Source: Phallusia fumigata
Lineage: Eukaryota > Chordata > Ascidiacea > Phlebobranchia > Ascidiidae
NCBI GenBank assembly: GCA_008931825.1
Contig: QXVZ01014628.1
Location: 1 to 28,499 of the forward strand
Length of the DNA: 28,499 nt
Direction: 5' to 3'
Shown here: positions 24,562 to 28,499 of the stretch, piece by piece
How positions within the stretch are numbered: position 1 is the first letter of the stretch
Layout of the letters: every line of letters starts with the position of its first letter
Made by a program: the position numbers and the translations under genes
Notes under the pieces: model-generated
The model's input: only the letters and a program-made list of their open reading frames with translations
Databases searched by the model: none
What the model was told of the DNA's origin: nothing

Positions 24562-27500
24562 TTACACTTTATTGTCATTGTACACTAAAAACCTTTTCAT
24601 TGATACTGCCGCTTCAACGCTCTGGGGGAGTTCAGTGTTCTTGGTTTCAGGCAAGAAGAAACAAAGGAAGGATGAGAACAACATTGTGAATGCCATGCCC
24701 ACAAAAGGACCAACTGTATACCCAGATTCACCTGAAAAGTTAGGTATGTGACAAAATAGCAACATCGAGGGTTTTAATTTATGTTTATACTTCCACAGCC
24801 AACTTTTACAAATGTTGGGGTATTGCTTGGATCACTAAGTTTTCCCAATGGTCCCAGAGCAGTAAGGTTAATGCGTATATTTATCAGACAATCAATGTTC
24901 ATTTATGTTATATTAACCTACAACCTTAACATATAAATCAAAATTTAAATACAAATAATACAAAAATATTTTTCAATTTCATACTCCAACCTGCATAGAC
25001 AATGAAGGGAGCTACGGCCGCCCCAATTTTCGAGCAGACATTACAAATTCCGAACAGGGTGTGTCGAACGTTAGTTGGAAATAGCTCACCCGTGTAAATG
25101 TAAATAATAGCAAAGCAAGTTCCAGCTGCCAATTTGCTTGTCATAGCTAAAACTACAACAAGCGAGGAACTCCCTAAAAAGCAAAAATAGTAATAATACT
25201 TTTATTCCACGTTTGGTAAAAAAAACATTAGGCAATAACGTATGCCAACAAGGTGCTAGATATTTCCAATAACTCCGAGCTCAAACTAAAACAATTTTGT
25301 TTTTAATTATTTTTAGTTAAAAATGACGTAAAACGTTTCGAAAAAAGCATTATCTTACATATGTTAACTAATGGCATGGCTCCGAGGGATACAGCGTTAA
25401 AGGCCATTAGTCCACAATATGTCCATCTTCTTCCCCAATATTCAGCGAAAAAAAAGTAGGAGACCACAGAAACAGCTTCCGCTACTCCTCCGTAAAATAA
25501 GTTTAAAAATCTATTCCCGCTCAGGTTTGGGATGTTAAAGGTGATTGCAAAATATGACACGGAACAGCACCACCTGCAAGGATATAACATTTCTTTTTCA
25601 TACTTTTGCTACCGAACGACGAATATTTGAGGTTGACCATTTTCCAACATAGTGCCACGCCACACATATATGCGTTTTTTTTGTCACATATGTTTATTTG
25701 TGCTTTACATATCGTGTGTTTTATTGAGCAATAGAAAGCGAAAAAAGTCCGGCAACCCTCATATTTAGTCGGCAGCGAATGTGTTCGTTGTCATCCCAAG
25801 AACATCGCCAGACAAATGACTTTTTTCTAATACAGAATTTTAAATAAAATAAATTTTCTGGAAACAAACTTAAATGACATGTTTTTTAACATAGTAATTT
25901 TGGAACTTTACTAACGGCACATTGCAAAACATGCGCACGACGGAAGGAAAGGATCTTGTACCAATTATCGATAACTAACGGTCAAACCTTCCGCAGCCAG
26001 TTAGGCACATGTGTGACAGCTGTATTTGTATTAAAAAATATTGGAGCTCACTGGTTTTTGGTCGGCATATAGTAATTTTAAAACTTGGCATTTTAAATTG
26101 CCTTAATTCGGCTACGTGTGGCTTGCCGATACCAGAAATATTTGTTAAAAACTTTTTTGGGATTTTTAAAAGCTTAGCTAATTTAAAATACTGACTTACC
26201 AAGCAAACCACACTGCAAACAATCGAAATATCAACGAACGGTGTTTTACCAAAGACCAGAAAGTCTTCAAAGTGGAAATTTCGTTGACTTTTTCGTTTTC
26301 GGCATTTATTAAAATATCCACTTCCTCCTGGTTGTACTTTACCCCATTTGTTTTCGCAACTTTTTTTAGCAATTTGCCAAGGTCCTTGGACTTTCCTTTG
26401 GCCGCCAGCCACTTCGGTGTTTCATCTACAAGCCTAAATGTAAGGTTTTTTAGTTATCAGTGCACCATGTTAGAGAAGAAGTTTGTCACAATAAAAGGCG
26501 AACAAACCAGATGTATGGAATGAACAGAAGTCCGACACTTCCGTAGAAACGGAGAAACCAGCGCCAGTCACGTAGCCAAAATCCGACAGCTGGCACAACC
26601 ATGAAGCCAGTAGCAAACCCGAGACCAACCACAAAATACATCAACGAACGTCGTTTGGGCTCCACTGTTTCGGTACCTGCGTGAAGCATGTTTTTGTGGA
26701 ATTGGGAGTTAGATATTTTATTACACGAAACCATATATAGATCCTTCAGCTTACCTAGAAACACAGCAGCGGCGTAGCTGACTGAACTCCCACACCCTGT
26801 CAATAGCAGCACGAAAGCGTACAATTCAACGCTGTTTACCAAACTCAAAAGTAGAGTGGAGGAAAACTGCCAGCACAGAAAAATCAAAAAGGTCGGCCGC
26901 CTTCCTAGCCTGTCAATTATAGAAAGCGAAAAATGTGAAAGCGAAAATATGGCAAGGGTTGTCTGAATTTGATAGTTCACCTGTCAGACAACACCCCGCC
27001 AAAAAAGTGCCCAAAAATCTTTCCTATCATGTAGATTGAAACTAGGAGCGGGTCTTTCCAGGCATCACTGCAAACTAGAGAAAACTGTAAAACATCGCAT
27101 ATGTATTTTATATTTCTGGAAATAAACCGAATTCGGGTTATGAAGTATTACCTCGCTAACAACTGACTTTTCCCTGCCTATGAACAGAAAATTTCTGCAT
27201 TTGGTGCTTTGAATGTTAGTTGGTTCATCCCCTAAAAACAAATTTACATTATCTACTAATGAGACAACGTTGGTAAATATTTAGACGAACGTACTGGTGA
27301 AGCGGTCGAATCCAGATTGATTTAAGTTGTAGAAGCACTGAGCGCTCGTGGTATTGAAAGTGCTGTTCTGTTCACCCTACAAAAAGCAATAAACACCAAA
27401 TGTTGTCAAAAAAAACTTGGTATAAGGTATCTTTGGGCAACGCCAAAACACAAAGTGAATACATAAATCAATTCTGTCATACCGTATTTTGTTGTTTGCC

Positions 27501-27638
27501 AACCTGGGACAACGCGACGTCCGAACACACAAAACCAGGTTTAAAGTGCAACGTCAACACTTGAAGAGATTCAAATGCATCCGAAATTGACGAGATAAAT
27601 AAAAGAACACACAGTCGCTTTTCATAAAACCCAAACAT
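24562..27638 (-). CDS. SLC22-family organic ion transporter (MFS)
   Basis: Complete 10-exon gene, exons in transcript order: 27638-27504, 27376-27295, 27231-27152, 27084-26981, 26909-26755, 26676-26508, 26433-26200, 25573-25359, 25173-24991, 24731-24562. All junctions are GT-AG with matching phases, giving 508 residues. A TGA two codons before the ATG fixes the start. Family marks: TM1 at about 9-30; an extracellular loop with Cys 38, 59, 84 and 104 and N-glycosylation sites N49, N53 and N64; the MFS signature GGVLSDRLGRR (D133-R138) between TM2 and TM3; DETPKWL (about 245-251); YTGELFPTNVRHT after TM10; LPETKNTELP at the end. SLC22 proteins move organic cations, anions, zwitterions or carnitine across the plasma membrane. 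The substrate cannot be assigned; the protein is somewhat shorter than the usual ~550 residues. Confidence 0.9.
25574..26199 (-). other. Largest intron of the SLC22-like gene
   Basis: A 626 bp intron after the exon ending VWFA. No exon, repeat or RNA gene was seen. Confidence 0.5.
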
Positions 27639-28499
27639 TGTTCACTTGAATGTACTCCCACAGGACCTGCTCAGAAAAGAACGCTATGTTTTCAATTTTT
27701 ACGACAAACTTTACAAATCCTTCTTAATCAACACTAACTGTTAAAAAGTGCCAACGACTCAAAAAAATAAAACGAATGCATTCTTCGGCACCATTAAAAA
27801 TCTTGGTCGAAACCAAAAAATAAAATCGTTAAAAATAACAGAAATGCAAGAATCAAATTGTAACAACTAGAAACGTTTAAACTACAGCCGCATAGGCTTC
27901 ATAAATCACATAAACGAAAATTTACTGGAAAATACCAAACCGCCAACAACACCCGTTCGAGCCTACACAACTAACAAATATGCAAACAGAAAAAGGCTTG
28001 CAGTCCAAAAGAGAAAAAAGGAGCGGGCTTAAAAATTGCTGTGCCAATGGTGAAATTATCGAGCTTTTTTGATGACGTAGAGCGAAATTAATATGGGCCT
28101 ACTATTTTTCCGGGACTACGCCAAATTCACACTGCTGGTGTTTGCAGTATCTGCCGCCCACTAACCCACAAAATTTGCTGTTTTTTTGTTAAATTAGCTG
28201 TGATGTATTCAAAGTGAAAATCTTATGCCACTTTTATAGCCGCTAGGCTGCATATTCTACTGCGTATTAACTTGTAGATATTTTGAGGCTATCATGTCTG
28301 TTCTGAGAGTATAGTGAAGGCGTAAGAAACCATTTTTTACACGAACCACTTTGTGCAGGACAAAAATATTATTGCTCAAGCCAAATTTTGTGTTGGTTTC
28401 TACAGTTTTTGACCATAAACGCTTCCACAAGTGGTTGCACAAATACAAACAGGAGCAATGCCGAAAAATATTTTTCTCTGCGTGCTTAGACGGCGCCAA
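27639..28499. other. Upstream flank of the SLC22-like gene; nothing recognised
   Basis: An A-rich 5' flank that should hold the promoter; no clear TATA box. A minus-strand frame from the window edge to 28257 (80 codons, no conserved motif) could be a partial exon of an upstream gene but cannot be supported. Confidence 0.35.

Noticed and set aside
24780..24940. Possible extra exon between the last two exons of the transporter
   Set aside because: The two flanking exons already join in phase and match the SLC22 TM11-TM12 spacing; the candidate reading contains a stop.
28257..28499. 80-codon minus-strand frame running off the window edge
   Set aside because: No recognisable motif or splice context; it cannot be told from chance.
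1..28499. CRISPR arrays, bacterial operons or phage features
   Set aside because: No regularly spaced repeats or prokaryotic gene organisation; the spliced genes show this is animal nuclear DNA.

Overview
The window is animal nuclear DNA: intron-rich genes with GT-AG splicing, AT-rich non-coding sequence, hAT-type miniature transposons, a BEL/Pao retrotransposon remnant, and secreted modular proteins. Compact genes, short introns, very high apparent heterozygosity and mucin-type WxxW domains combined with chitin-binding and sushi domains suggest an ascidian tunicate such as Ciona or a relative. This is inference; no species-diagnostic gene was seen.

Layout, with all three recognisable protein genes on the minus strand. 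(1) 620-10117: a complete 14-exon gene that I could join with consistent splice phases throughout. It encodes a secreted protein of about 835 residues: signal peptide, five tandem WxxW (mucin-2/CILP type) domains each on one phase 1-1 exon, one sushi (CCP) domain, a hemicentin-like von Willebrand A domain, a dibasic RRKR site, a Cys-rich linker and a C-terminal type-2 chitin-binding domain. A ~220 bp tandem duplication carrying a perfectly conserved 35 bp block with a forkhead-like site lies just upstream. (2) 10.6-13.3 kb: transposon-rich intergenic DNA with two hAT miniature elements that have target-site duplications, plus a 65 bp inverted repeat pair enclosing ~1.36 kb. (3) 13305-14051: an intronless six-finger C2H2 zinc-finger gene. 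(4) 14.1-24.5 kb: repeats, foldback sequences and an internally deleted BEL/Pao element; no recognisable cellular gene. (5) 24562-27638: a complete 10-exon SLC22-family (organic ion) transporter of 508 residues, MFS fold. (6) 27.6-28.5 kb: nothing recognised.

Two single N bases, at 8434 and 15636, each sit exactly between two near-identical direct copies (636 bp, and about 2.0 kb). The geometry is what unmerged overlapping contig ends from two haplotypes would give, so the extra partial WxxW exon and the extra partial zinc-finger gene are probably assembly duplicates rather than real paralogues. The three genes show no sign of a shared pathway. The most interesting biology is the modular secreted protein, which joins gel- or matrix-type domains with chitin-binding and adhesion domains.
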